Source of the DNA: an uncultured Roseburia sp.
GTDB lineage: Bacteria; Bacillota; Clostridia; Lachnospirales; Lachnospiraceae
NCBI GenBank assembly: GCA_934317215.1
Contig: CAKREH010000001.1
Span: 1-64,000, forward strand
Direction: 5' to 3'
DNA length: 64,000 nt
A program made the translations under genes and the position numbers. Shown here in pieces: positions 42,247 through 51,302 of the stretch. The first letter of the stretch is position 1, and each line of letters opens with the position of its first letter. The notes beneath the pieces are model-generated. The model made no database searches, was not told the DNA's origin, and was given only the letters and a program-made list of their open reading frames with translations.

Positions 42247-43350
42247 ATGAAACACTGGCACGAAGAAATGCCTTTTACAGCAGATGATTCAATGGCAGAA
42301 CTGATATTTACAGAAAATTCTCTTTTTTTTGATATAGAAACGACCGGATTTTCAGCTGCACGCACATCACTCTATCTGATCGGATGCGCTGCGCGGAAAG
42401 AAAATCTGCTTATTGTCGATCAGTTTTTTGCAGAAACTCCGGCAGATGAATTGGATGTACTGCATGCTTTTTTAGATTATCTGAAAAATTTTGACACGAT
42501 CATCACATTTAACGGAATCGGTTTTGATATTCCGTACCTGACAAACAAATGTCAGAAGTACAAAATACCAGAACCATTTTCCGTTTATGAATATGTTGAC
42601 ATTTATAAAATGATCTCAGGCTTTCGTTTTCTTTTTGCCCTTCCAAATTTAAAGCAGAAAACGGTAGAGCAATTTATTGGTTTAGAACGCGGGGACACAT
42701 ATAACGGTGGTGAACTGATAGATGTATACAAGGCATGTCAGAAAAATCCAGATAAAAAACTTATCTCTCTTTTAAAGCAGCACAATTATGAGGATGTTAT
42801 CGACATGCCAAGGCTTCTCTCCGTACTGTCCTATGTAAAGCTGTTTGAGGGGGCATTTAATGTGACATCCATCTGTGCCAATGAATCTGTCTCCTATGAC
42901 GGCAAACCATGCAGGGAGATTCTCTTTTCCATGCAAAATGTGTTTTCGATTCCTAAACGTGTTTCCTGTCATTATGAGGATTTCCACCTGGTTGTCGATA
43001 CAGACCTGACAACACTCTGTGTCCGTTTATATACAGGGGAGCTCAAATATTTTCTTTCTGATTATAAAAATTACTGGTATCTGCCTGAGGAAGATCTCGC
43101 CATTCCCTCAAGCCTTGCTGTCTCGATTCCAAAAGAACGAAGGAAAAAAGCTACCGCAGGAACCTGCTATGAAAAAAAGAATGCAATTTTTGTTCCCCAG
43201 TATCAGGAAATACAAAAACCGGCATTCCGTCTCATGTTTAAAGATAAAAAAAGTTATTTTGAACTGTCCGAGGATTTTATTACTTCAAAAGAAATGCAGA
43301 AAGAATACTGCCTGCATGTACTGCAGTTTATCTGGAAGAAAAAACTGTAA
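42247..43350 (+). CDS. YprB-like ribonuclease H-fold exonuclease
   Basis: 367 aa. Residues about 20-190 match the RNase H-like DEDD exonuclease fold: FFDIETTGF (D29, E31), ITFNGIGFDIPYL (D94), and HNYEDVIDM (H179 to D183). The C-terminal half (about 200-367) has no recognised domain and may bind nucleic acid. Proteins of this type act in DNA or RNA processing with unknown substrates. AGGGAGG is upstream. It is divergent from the rnf operon. Confidence 0.82.
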   Translation: MKHWHEEMPFTADDSMAELIFTENSLFFDIETTGFSAARTSLYLIGCAARKENLLIVDQFFAETPADELDVLHAFLDYLKNFDTIITFNGIGFDIPYLTNKCQKYKIPEPFSVYEYVDIYKMISGFRFLFALPNLKQKTVEQFIGLERGDTYNGGELIDVYKACQKNPDKKLISLLKQHNYEDVIDMPRLLSVLSYVKLFEGAFNVTSICANESVSYDGKPCREILFSMQNVFSIPKRVSCHYEDFHLVVDTDLTTLCVRLYTGELKYFLSDYKNYWYLPEEDLAIPSSLAVSIPKERRKKATAGTCYEKKNAIFVPQYQEIQKPAFRLMFKDKKSYFELSEDFITSKEMQKEYCLHVLQFIWKKKL

Positions 43351-43400
43351 GCCGTCCCATAGAATAACATCTATTACAAACAAATGAATCTTATTACAAA

Positions 43401-43436
43401 GATGGGAAACCGCATCAGCACGGTCTCCCATTTTTC
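43401..43436. terminator. Terminator shared with cheR
   Basis: The 11-bp stem ATGGGAAACCG / CGGTCTCCCAT has one mismatch and is followed by five T on the plus strand. It can also act on the convergent cheR transcript. Confidence 0.7.
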
Positions 43437-43454
43437 AATTTTATTATGTATCTT

Positions 43455-44237
43455 TTATTTTTTCTCAAAGAAGAAGGATGTATGTCTGTCAAATCCAAGC
43501 TCTCTGTAGTTCATGATCTGCTCTGTACTTCCAATGAAAAGTACACCACCCGGCTGAAGCGCTTTATGGAACTTCTGGTAGATCACATCTTTTGCTTCTT
43601 CCGTAAAATAAATAACTACATTACGGCAGACGATCAGATTGCATCCACTTGGATATGGATCTTTTAACAGATCATGCTTTTTAAATTCCACCCTTTTTTT
43701 GATCTCATCTGAAATCTGATAGGAAGAACCAACTTTTGTAAAATACTTCTTTTTCAGATCATCCGGCACAGAGGCAATACTCTTCTCGTTGTACAGTCCC
43801 ATTCTCGCCGTATCAAGCACCTGATTGTCGATATCCGTTGCAATGATCTTAATATTTGCAAGCGGCACCTGTCTTGAAAGCGCCATAACAAGGGAATACG
43901 GTTCATCGCCTGTTGAACATGCCGCACTCCAGATTTTCAGATTCTTGCCAAACTTTTTGATCAGTTCCGGGAATACCTGTCCCTCTAATATCTTCCACTG
44001 ATCCGGGTTGCGATAAAACTCAGAAACATTGATCGTCAGGAAATTGATGAACTGATCAAATTTTTCCTTATCTTTCTTAATCAGTGCTACATAGTCATTG
44101 TACGTCTTAACGTTGTTCTTCGTGATCAGCGTATTGATCCGGCGGCGCATCTGTTTTTCCTTGTAAGAATTCAGATCAATTCCGGCAAGCTGCAAAATGT
44201 CCTTTTTAAACTTTTCATAATTATCGGTTTCAAGCAT
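43455..44237 (-). CDS. cheR: Chemotaxis protein methyltransferase
   Basis: 260 aa. An N-terminal helical CheR_N (about 5-75, with RRRINTLI) and a SAM-binding Rossmann domain (about 85-260) with IWSAACSTGDEPYSL and NLIVCRNVVIYF. It methylates glutamates of chemoreceptors; the window holds three receptor-type substrates. AGGAGG is upstream. No cheB or other che gene is adjacent. Confidence 0.95.
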   Translation of the reverse strand: MLETDNYEKFKKDILQLAGIDLNSYKEKQMRRRINTLITKNNVKTYNDYVALIKKDKEKFDQFINFLTINVSEFYRNPDQWKILEGQVFPELIKKFGKNLKIWSAACSTGDEPYSLVMALSRQVPLANIKIIATDIDNQVLDTARMGLYNEKSIASVPDDLKKKYFTKVGSSYQISDEIKKRVEFKKHDLLKDPYPSGCNLIVCRNVVIYFTEEAKDVIYQKFHKALQPGGVLFIGSTEQIMNYRELGFDRHTSFFFEKK

Positions 44238-44270
44238 AATCTACTTTCCTCCTGTTTCCATACTTTATAG

Positions 44271-44308
44271 AAAAAATAGGCTTTGCACATTCCGTGAAAG
44301 CCTATTTT
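44271..44308 (-). terminator. Terminator of the rpsA operon
   Basis: 12-bp stem AAAATAGGCTTT / AAAGCCTATTTT with T-tract on the minus strand, 25-60 bp past the rpsA stop. Confidence 0.8.
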
Positions 44309-44332
44309 CATCCATATTACTGTATACGGAAT

Positions 44333-45457
44333 TTAATTCTCTTCTGATGCAACTGCATCGATATCTACATCTGCAACATCTGCATCTTCTGACTCATTTG
44401 TCTCCGGAGCAAGTAATGCTTTGATGGAAAGACTGATCTTCTTCTCATCCTCGTTGAAATCAACGATCTTAGCTTCGATCTCCTGACCTACTTTTAATAC
44501 GTCAGATGGTTTCTCAACATGCTCTTTTGCGATCTGGGAAACATGCAGTAATGCATCAACACCCGGAGCAAGCTCTACGAATGCACCAAAATCTGTCATT
44601 CTTGCTACTTTTCCTGTTACAACGTTTCCAACTGCATATTTCTCTGCAGCACCATTCCATGGATTTTCTGCCGGGAATTTCATGCTGAGTGCAATCTTTG
44701 TCTCGTTGATATCTTTGATGAATACACGTACATGATCACCAACGTTGAATACCTTTTTCGGGCTCTCTACTCTGCCCCATGACATCTCAGAGATGTGAAG
44801 CAGTCCGTCAGCTCCGCCAAGGTCAATGAATGCACCGAAGTCTGTTACATTTTTAACAGTTCCTTCCATAACATCACCAACTTTGATCTTTGCAAACAGC
44901 TCTTTCTGCTGTTCTAATTTTTTAGCAACTAAAAGCTGTTTTCTGTCGCCGATGATTCTTCTGCGTTTTGGATTGAACTCGCTGATCACGAACTCGATAT
45001 CCTGATCTTTGTACTTGGATAAATCTTTCTCATAGCTATCAGATACAAGGCTTGCCGGGATAAATACTCTTGTTTCATCCACGATCACACAGAGACCTCC
45101 GTCTAATACCTGTGCTACTTTTGCTGTTAATACTTCTTTGTTTTCAAATGCCTCTTCTAATCTCTTGCTGCCTTTTTCTGCTGCGAGACGTTTGTATGTG
45201 AGTAATACCTGTCCCTCACCGTCATTTACCTTAAGAACCTTTGCTTCCATGGTGTCGCCGACAGATACCAGTGTTGTTAAATCAACGTTAGCTTCGTTCG
45301 TATATTCATTACGAGTAATGATTCCGTCTGATTTGTAGCCGATATTCAATACGATCTCATCAGGTTTTACATCGATAACGGTACCTTCAACTACCTCTCC
45401 ATTTCTTATTGTTTTAAATGATTCCTCCAGCATTTGTTCAAAGCTCATTTCTGACAT
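44333..45457 (-). CDS. rpsA: Ribosomal protein S1 homologue, four S1 domains
   Basis: 374 aa from the start at 45457, which has GAGGAGG 9 nt upstream. Four S1 RNA-binding repeats at about 18-90, 105-170, 190-260 and 275-345, each with the VxGxVxxxxxFGAFVxL type pattern; the third and fourth are strongest (TDFGAFIDLGGADGLLHISE, TDFGAFVELAPGVDALLHVS). The acidic C-terminal tail follows. S1 binds mRNA on the 30S subunit; Firmicutes forms have four repeats. Its start overlaps the 3' end of ispH by about 20 bp. Confidence 0.92.
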   Translation of the reverse strand: MSEMSFEQMLEESFKTIRNGEVVEGTVIDVKPDEIVLNIGYKSDGIITRNEYTNEANVDLTTLVSVGDTMEAKVLKVNDGEGQVLLTYKRLAAEKGSKRLEEAFENKEVLTAKVAQVLDGGLCVIVDETRVFIPASLVSDSYEKDLSKYKDQDIEFVISEFNPKRRRIIGDRKQLLVAKKLEQQKELFAKIKVGDVMEGTVKNVTDFGAFIDLGGADGLLHISEMSWGRVESPKKVFNVGDHVRVFIKDINETKIALSMKFPAENPWNGAAEKYAVGNVVTGKVARMTDFGAFVELAPGVDALLHVSQIAKEHVEKPSDVLKVGQEIEAKIVDFNEDEKKISLSIKALLAPETNESEDADVADVDIDAVASEEN

Positions 45458-46307
45458 TCTTTTGAACCTCCTCAATAATTTTGTTTGGGGTAGAAGCCCC
45501 TGCGGTAATACCTACGCTATCGATGGACTCAAAACATGTGATATCCAAATCTTTTACAGTTTGTATATAGTAAGTATTGTTGCATTCGTTTTTACATATT
45601 TCAAACAACTTCTGCGTATTGGAACTATTTCTGCCCCCTATGACAATCATGGCGTCCACATCACGGGCAATCTTTGCTGCCTCAGTCTGTCTTTCCTCGG
45701 TGGCATTGCAGATTGTATTTAAAACAATTATATCATAACCTTTTTTATTTATAATTTCAACTAATTCTTGAAATTTATTGTAATTAAATGTCGTTTGTGC
45801 TACAATACATACCTTTTTCCCAGATTCTGCCTGATATTTTTCTGCTTCTTCCGGCGTTGCGATCACAGTCGTATGCGGATCAAGCGACCAGCTTTTAATT
45901 CCTTTTACTTCCGGATGTTTTTCATTTCCGATAATCACGATCTGTGCTCCTTCGGAACTGTGTTTCTCCACAAGGCGGTGTATCTTTAACACAAACGGGC
46001 AGGTTGCGTCCACTAATGTATAGCCAAGCTCTTTTATTTTTTCGGATATGCCCTTTTCCACTCCGTGTGCACGGATGATGACCGTTCCGCCATGCGCCGC
46101 CCTCTCTTCGAGTTCTTCTACGCTTTCTAAAACAGTCACTCCTTTTTCCTCCAGATCACGCACCACCTCTTCATTGTGGATGATCGGACCAAATGTATAG
46201 ATCGGCTGTCTCTCTGTGGCACTCATTTTCAGCTGCTCATACACGGTATCGACCGCGCGTTTCACGCCAAAGCAGAAACCTGCACTTTTTGCCAATGTTA
46301 TCTTCAT
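45438..46307 (-). CDS. ispH: 4-hydroxy-3-methylbut-2-enyl diphosphate reductase
   Basis: 289 aa. Last enzyme of the MEP isoprenoid route, reducing HMBPP to IPP and DMAPP with a 4Fe-4S cluster. Cluster Cys residues are seen in AGFCFGVKRAVD, DATCPFV and NTICNATEERQ, with THRAHGV-like (IIRAHGVEKG) and AGASTPNKIIEEV for substrate. In some Clostridia this gene is fused to rpsA; here they are separate but overlap. Confidence 0.96.
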   Translation of the reverse strand: MKITLAKSAGFCFGVKRAVDTVYEQLKMSATERQPIYTFGPIIHNEEVVRDLEEKGVTVLESVEELEERAAHGGTVIIRAHGVEKGISEKIKELGYTLVDATCPFVLKIHRLVEKHSSEGAQIVIIGNEKHPEVKGIKSWSLDPHTTVIATPEEAEKYQAESGKKVCIVAQTTFNYNKFQELVEIINKKGYDIIVLNTICNATEERQTEAAKIARDVDAMIVIGGRNSSNTQKLFEICKNECNNTYYIQTVKDLDITCFESIDSVGITAGASTPNKIIEEVQKNVRNEL

Positions 46308-46322
46308 ATTTTTATAATTCCC

Positions 46323-46988
46323 TTATTTTATCTTTGCATAAACCTGATAAATGGCATCCACCACTTCATCAATATTCATTTCCGAACTGTCTACTAAAAC
46401 AGCATCTTCTGCCTGACGAAGCGGTGATGTTTCACGGTGCATATCCCGGTAATCGCGGTCAATGATATCTTTTTCAATCTCCGCAAGATCACAGCTTACC
46501 CCTTTTTCAGACAGTTCATCAAAACGTCTCTTTGCACGTGTGGCAGAACTTGCTGTCAGATAGATTTTTACCTGAGCGTCCGGAAGAACGCATGTTCCAA
46601 TATCTCTTCCATCCATAATGACATCGGCTGACTTTGCAAGCTGGCGCTGCAGTTCCACTAACTTTTTGCGGACCACCGGATAGACGCTTGTGGAAGATGC
46701 CATATTTCCAACTTCCTCATTACGGATCACACCATTTACATTCTCTCCATTTAAAAGTACCTGCTGTTCTCCATTTTCATAAGTGATCGTGACATCCACG
46801 TCCGGGCATGCTGCCGCGATTGCCTTCTCATCCTTTGCGTCAATGTCATGCTGCAGAAAATAATATGCCATCGCGCGGTACATTGCTCCCGTATCCACAT
46901 AGATAAATCCAAGTTTTTTCGCCAGACGCTTTGCAATCGTGCTCTTTCCTGCTCCTGCCGGTCCGTCAATTGCGATATTCATACTCAT
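46323..46988 (-). CDS. cmk: Cytidylate kinase
   Basis: 221 aa. It phosphorylates CMP and dCMP. P-loop IDGPAGAGKSTIAKRLA and the DGRDIGTCVLPDA segment are canonical. AAGGAG lies 8 nt before the first ATG. First gene of the cmk-ispH-rpsA transcript, a common arrangement in Clostridia. Confidence 0.95.
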   Translation of the reverse strand: MSMNIAIDGPAGAGKSTIAKRLAKKLGFIYVDTGAMYRAMAYYFLQHDIDAKDEKAIAAACPDVDVTITYENGEQQVLLNGENVNGVIRNEEVGNMASSTSVYPVVRKKLVELQRQLAKSADVIMDGRDIGTCVLPDAQVKIYLTASSATRAKRRFDELSEKGVSCDLAEIEKDIIDRDYRDMHRETSPLRQAEDAVLVDSSEMNIDEVVDAIYQVYAKIK

Positions 46989-47078
46989 GTTTTATTCTCC
47001 TTTTACATTTTGCTATGTTTTTTATTTCCTATTCTTTTGTCCTTAACAATCCATAGATTTATAACGCTTTATCATCTG

Positions 47079-48344
47079 TTATCTTTCATCCGGCTGCGCC
47101 GCTGAGATTCCCGCAAGATAACCGGTGGACCATGCAATCTGTAAATTATATCCACCTGTCATCGCATCCAGGTCTAACACCTCTCCGCAAAAATATAAAT
47201 GCGGCACCAGTTTTGACTCCATCGTGGACGGATTGACCTCTTTTACTTTCACACCGCCCTTCGTGATGATCGCTTCGTTAAAATCACGCAGTCCACACAG
47301 TGTGACCGGGAATGCCTTGATCAGTCCGATAAAATGTCTGCGTTCTTCTTTTGTGATCTCATTGACCTTTTTCTCCGGGTCGATTCCGCTAAGATCCAGC
47401 ATGACCGGAATCATTTTAGCCGGGAAAAGCCCACCAATGGAGTTTTTGAACTGCTTGTTCTTCGCCTCATCAAACTCTCTTACCAGACGGTGATCTAACT
47501 GTTCTTCCGTAAGTGCCGGCTTTAAATCTATAAACATGGAAAGTTCTCCAGCCGTAAGAGACGGTTTGATAGCTGCACTCGCCGATAAAAGCAGCGGCCC
47601 GCTGACACCAAAGTGTGTAAACAGCATCTCGCCAAACTCCTGATACAGCAGTTTCTTTCCATTTAAAATGCGTACTTCCACATTTTTTAATGAAAGTCCC
47701 TGCATCTGCCGGACATAGTCTTCTTTTGCAAGAAACGGCACCAGTGACGGCCGGATATCCGTGACGGTATGTCCCGCTTCTTTTGCAAAACGGTAACCAT
47801 CCCCTGTAGAGCCTGTCGTCTGATAGGAAAATCCGCCTGTCGCAATGATCACTGCATCTGCCTGCATTGTGGTTCCATCTGTCAGCTTTACACCTGTTAC
47901 AATGTTTTCCGGCGCATCTTCTCCGGAAGATTCCACAAGCAGACTTTGTACCTGTGTATGCAGCATTACTTTTACTTTTTTTTCTTTCAGCACTTTCTGC
48001 AGTGTGGCGATCACATCCGAGGAATGATCCGAAACAGGAAATACCCGGTTGCCACGCTCTGTTTTTGTCCTCAGTCCGTTTCTCTCAAAAAAATCAATGA
48101 CTCTTTGATTGTCATACGAATAAAAGGCGCTATATAAGAACTTTGTATTGGTCATAACATTTGCAAAGAGATTATCCATATCTCCCGCATTGGTAATATT
48201 GCATCGTCCCTTTCCTGTAATGAAAAGTTTTTTTCCCAGTTTTTCATTTTTTTCAAGCAGAATAACCTGACTGCCGGTTTCCGCTGCGGTGATCGCAGCA
48301 AACATTCCAGCCGGTCCCCCGCCTATTACAATGACTTTATTCAT
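47079..48344 (-). CDS. HI0933/BaiN-like flavoprotein oxidoreductase
   Basis: 421 aa. FAD-binding N-terminus VIVIGGGPAGMFAAITAAE, then EKNEKLGKKLFITGKGRCNITN, the signature of this family (HI0933 / BaiN-like). The C-terminal AMTGGYNLQIAWSTGYLAG holds the second dinucleotide contact. Substrate is not known; family members include bile acid dehydroxylation flavoproteins. It overlaps the start of the RpiR-family gene by 8 bp, so the regulator and enzyme are co-transcribed. Confidence 0.88.
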   Translation of the reverse strand: MNKVIVIGGGPAGMFAAITAAETGSQVILLEKNEKLGKKLFITGKGRCNITNAGDMDNLFANVMTNTKFLYSAFYSYDNQRVIDFFERNGLRTKTERGNRVFPVSDHSSDVIATLQKVLKEKKVKVMLHTQVQSLLVESSGEDAPENIVTGVKLTDGTTMQADAVIIATGGFSYQTTGSTGDGYRFAKEAGHTVTDIRPSLVPFLAKEDYVRQMQGLSLKNVEVRILNGKKLLYQEFGEMLFTHFGVSGPLLLSASAAIKPSLTAGELSMFIDLKPALTEEQLDHRLVREFDEAKNKQFKNSIGGLFPAKMIPVMLDLSGIDPEKKVNEITKEERRHFIGLIKAFPVTLCGLRDFNEAIITKGGVKVKEVNPSTMESKLVPHLYFCGEVLDLDAMTGGYNLQIAWSTGYLAGISAAQPDER

Positions 48345-49269
48345 GAAAATCGCTGTCTCCTATTTTTGCATAACGCATTTTTATGGAATCGTCAATCGCA
48401 TTGATCTCATCATTTTCATAGACCTGATACTCATCCCAGATTCCTTCTAACATTTCTAATGTCTTCGCAACATCTCTCTGTTTTTTCATACATAGTGCCA
48501 CGATCAGGGCATTGATCACGCTGAGTGGTGCAACCAGCGAATCCACAATAGACGCCATATCACTATCTGCGATCAAATTACAGGACGAATACAAATTCAT
48601 CGGAGAATGCACACTGTCTGTTAATGTAATCACTTTTGCACTGCGGTTATTTGCAAATTCCATCGCCTTTAACGTCCGCATGGAATATCTCGGAAAACTG
48701 ATCCCGATGATCACATCATCCCTTCCAATACGCACCATCTGTTCAAAAATCTCACTGGAGCTGCTTGTCTGTATCAGATGTACATTGTCAAACATCAAAG
48801 TAAAATAAAATGCCATAAATGACGCCAGCGGTGCACAGCTTCTGATTCCAATAATATAAATATGTTTCGCATGTAAAATGGTATCTACAGCCATCTCAAA
48901 TGCTGTCTGATCTATCTTTTCCAATGTACTGTTAATTTTTTCCGCATCTGATTTCAAAACAGATTCCAGAATTTTGGACTGGCTGATTCTGCCATAAGTA
49001 ACTTCCATGCGCTGGATAGAATTTAGCTTATTGCGTACCAGTTCTTCTAAGGCGTTCTGAAATTCAGGGTATCCCCGGTATCCAAGATGCATGGCAAAGC
49101 GAACGACCGTGGATTCACTGACTCCGACCACCTCACCTAATTTTGCCGCTGTCAAAAATACTGCCTTATCATAGTTATCTGTGATATAGGTGGCAAGCAG
49201 TTTCTGTCCCTTGCTCAATTTACTGTATGACTCATTGATCCGATTACTCAAATCATTCTTACTGCTCAT
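48337..49269 (-). CDS. MurR/RpiR-family transcriptional regulator
   Basis: 310 aa. An N-terminal HTH_6 (about 1-75, LTAAKLGEVVGVSESTVVRFA) and a SIS sugar-phosphate domain (about 120-260, IYIIGIRSCAPLASF, then DVIIGISFPRYSMRTLKA). It likely senses a phosphosugar and controls a carbohydrate operon, but none is adjacent; the only partner is the flavoprotein. Confidence 0.9.
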   Translation of the reverse strand: MSSKNDLSNRINESYSKLSKGQKLLATYITDNYDKAVFLTAAKLGEVVGVSESTVVRFAMHLGYRGYPEFQNALEELVRNKLNSIQRMEVTYGRISQSKILESVLKSDAEKINSTLEKIDQTAFEMAVDTILHAKHIYIIGIRSCAPLASFMAFYFTLMFDNVHLIQTSSSSEIFEQMVRIGRDDVIIGISFPRYSMRTLKAMEFANNRSAKVITLTDSVHSPMNLYSSCNLIADSDMASIVDSLVAPLSVINALIVALCMKKQRDVAKTLEMLEGIWDEYQVYENDEINAIDDSIKMRYAKIGDSDFHE

Positions 49270-49365
49270 AACCCCTCGTTCCTGTCATTTTTATGACACT
49301 GTCTGCAATTTATGATATGCCTCTGCACACCAACATTTCTATTATATCAAAGCTTTTCCTTTTTG

Positions 49366-51171
49366 TCAGCTTTGAATCATTTTCATTCTGTAAAATTCAC
49401 CTTTTTGTGCCATCAATTCCTCAAACGTACCATATTCCACACAGTGTCCGTCCGCGAGAACGGCAATCTTATCTGCATCGCGGATCGTTGACAGTCGGTG
49501 TGCCACAATAAATGTGGTTCTCCCTTTCGTCAGATTTCCCAAAGCTTCCTGTATCAGTTTCTCAGAAATACTGTCTAAAGCAGACGTAGCCTCATCGAGC
49601 ACGATCACCTCCGGATCACGAATCAAAGCTCTTGCGATCGCAATACGCTGCCTTTGTCCACCGGAAAGTTTTCCGCCATGTTCTCCTACCATGGTATCAA
49701 CCCCATTTGGGAGACTCTCCATCAGATCCGTGAGATTTGCCGCCTTTATGACACGTTCTAATTCTTCATCCGAAACATGTTCGTTCCCATAAGTAATGTT
49801 TTCACGGATAGTCCCTGAAAATAGTATAGATGTCTGTGGTACAACCGCAAGATGTTTTCTGTATGTGCGCAGGTCTATTTCCCTCATATCATTACCATCT
49901 AAAAGGACTTTTCCCCCGTCCGCTAAATGAAAGCCGATCACAAGATTTAACACAGTTGATTTTCCTGCACCCGACTCCCCGACTAATGCGATCGTCTCCC
50001 CCTGTTTTACATGCAGGTTCAGGTGGTTTAACACCGGTTTGTCACTGTTCTTATAATGAAAGGAAACATCTTCAAAATCAAAGGTTCCCGTTACATTCTC
50101 CAGCTGCTTTTTCCCCTCATTCTGCTCCACATCCTCTGAGAGGAGCACCTCACCAATGGAATTGACAGATTCGATACCTTTCGCAATCGTCGGAAGCAGT
50201 GTTACAATTGCAGACACCTGATTGACCACCGTTGCAAAATAACTCTGGTAAAGTGTGATATCGCCCGCCATAATGCGTCCACGCAATGCCAGATAACCGG
50301 TAAATGCCAGACAGACGACCTGAAACACCTGAAATACTGCCCATCCGACTGAACCAAATAATGCCTGTACCAGATCCAGTTTATATCCCTTTTCCGCCAC
50401 TGTAAAAAGCTGCCCGCTCATCTTATGTACTTCTTCATCCTCCAATGCGTGTGCCCTTGTCACCGGGACAAGTTCCACCATTTCCATCACACGCGCAGAT
50501 GTTTCTTCCATTTCTTTTCGAAATTCCGTATTTCTTTTTTTCATGACCGAGCGGAACGAAACCATCGTGATTGCCGCAACCGGAGTTGTCAACAGAAAAA
50601 ATACAAAAACGATCTTACTTTTTGATGCTGTGACCACCAGCGCAACCCCGATATTCAGTGCAATATTTAAAATGCTTAAGAACATCTGTGTGGAAAGTGT
50701 CTCCACCGCCTCCACATCACGCATAATCTTAGACTGCAGCCTTCCAGACTGTGTCTCCACATGGTAGGCGATCGACAACTGCTGAAGTTTCCGGATCAAT
50801 GCCTTACGAAGTCCTGTTTCTGCGTAACGTGTTGCAAGGCTTTTATATGATGTATACAGATAATTCATTGGTATATTAAGTGCGATCAAACCAATCTCAA
50901 GGACTGCACTGATCCAGATATTTCTCACGGTATCAGGATTCTTCTGTGTCACATCATTGATGATATTTGCAGTTATGATTGGAAGTACCCACACACATGC
51001 ATGCTTTATAAAAAAACAGATAACTGCCATAACAAATTTATGATAATTTCCTTTGTACAGTGCTATTAGAATCCGTATCGGATGACCTTTATATCTGCGA
51101 TAACTTTCTATAAACCAGTTTTCTGTATCTATGCCATTTTTCGGCGACGTTTTCCGTTCAAAATTTTCCAT
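49366..51171 (-). CDS. ABC exporter, fused membrane and ATPase domains
   Basis: 601 aa. An N-terminal six-helix type I exporter domain (about 45-330) is followed by an ATPase domain with Walker A GESGAGKST, signature LSGGQRQRIAIA and Walker B VIVLDEATSALD. It is a half-transporter that works as a dimer, with itself or a partner. Substrate is unknown; drug or lipid export is usual in this class. No second half gene is next to it. Confidence 0.92.
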   Translation of the reverse strand: MENFERKTSPKNGIDTENWFIESYRRYKGHPIRILIALYKGNYHKFVMAVICFFIKHACVWVLPIITANIINDVTQKNPDTVRNIWISAVLEIGLIALNIPMNYLYTSYKSLATRYAETGLRKALIRKLQQLSIAYHVETQSGRLQSKIMRDVEAVETLSTQMFLSILNIALNIGVALVVTASKSKIVFVFFLLTTPVAAITMVSFRSVMKKRNTEFRKEMEETSARVMEMVELVPVTRAHALEDEEVHKMSGQLFTVAEKGYKLDLVQALFGSVGWAVFQVFQVVCLAFTGYLALRGRIMAGDITLYQSYFATVVNQVSAIVTLLPTIAKGIESVNSIGEVLLSEDVEQNEGKKQLENVTGTFDFEDVSFHYKNSDKPVLNHLNLHVKQGETIALVGESGAGKSTVLNLVIGFHLADGGKVLLDGNDMREIDLRTYRKHLAVVPQTSILFSGTIRENITYGNEHVSDEELERVIKAANLTDLMESLPNGVDTMVGEHGGKLSGGQRQRIAIARALIRDPEVIVLDEATSALDSISEKLIQEALGNLTKGRTTFIVAHRLSTIRDADKIAVLADGHCVEYGTFEELMAQKGEFYRMKMIQS

Positions 51172-51243
51172 TTTCTTATATCCTTTATCATTTATAGGAT
51201 GATTCTAATTCTTTTCTTTGTAAAAAGCAATATTTCAGCAAAC

Positions 51244-51283
51244 AAAAATGCCACAGCAGCATCCTAAAATACTGCCGTGGCAT
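51244..51283 (-). terminator. Terminator of the Na+-pump decarboxylase cluster
   Basis: 12-bp stem with wobble (ATGCCACGGCAG / CTGCTGTGGCAT), then five T on the minus strand, about 20 bp after the oadA-like stop. Confidence 0.85.
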
Positions 51284-51302
51284 TTCATCAATCATATTCT
51301 AA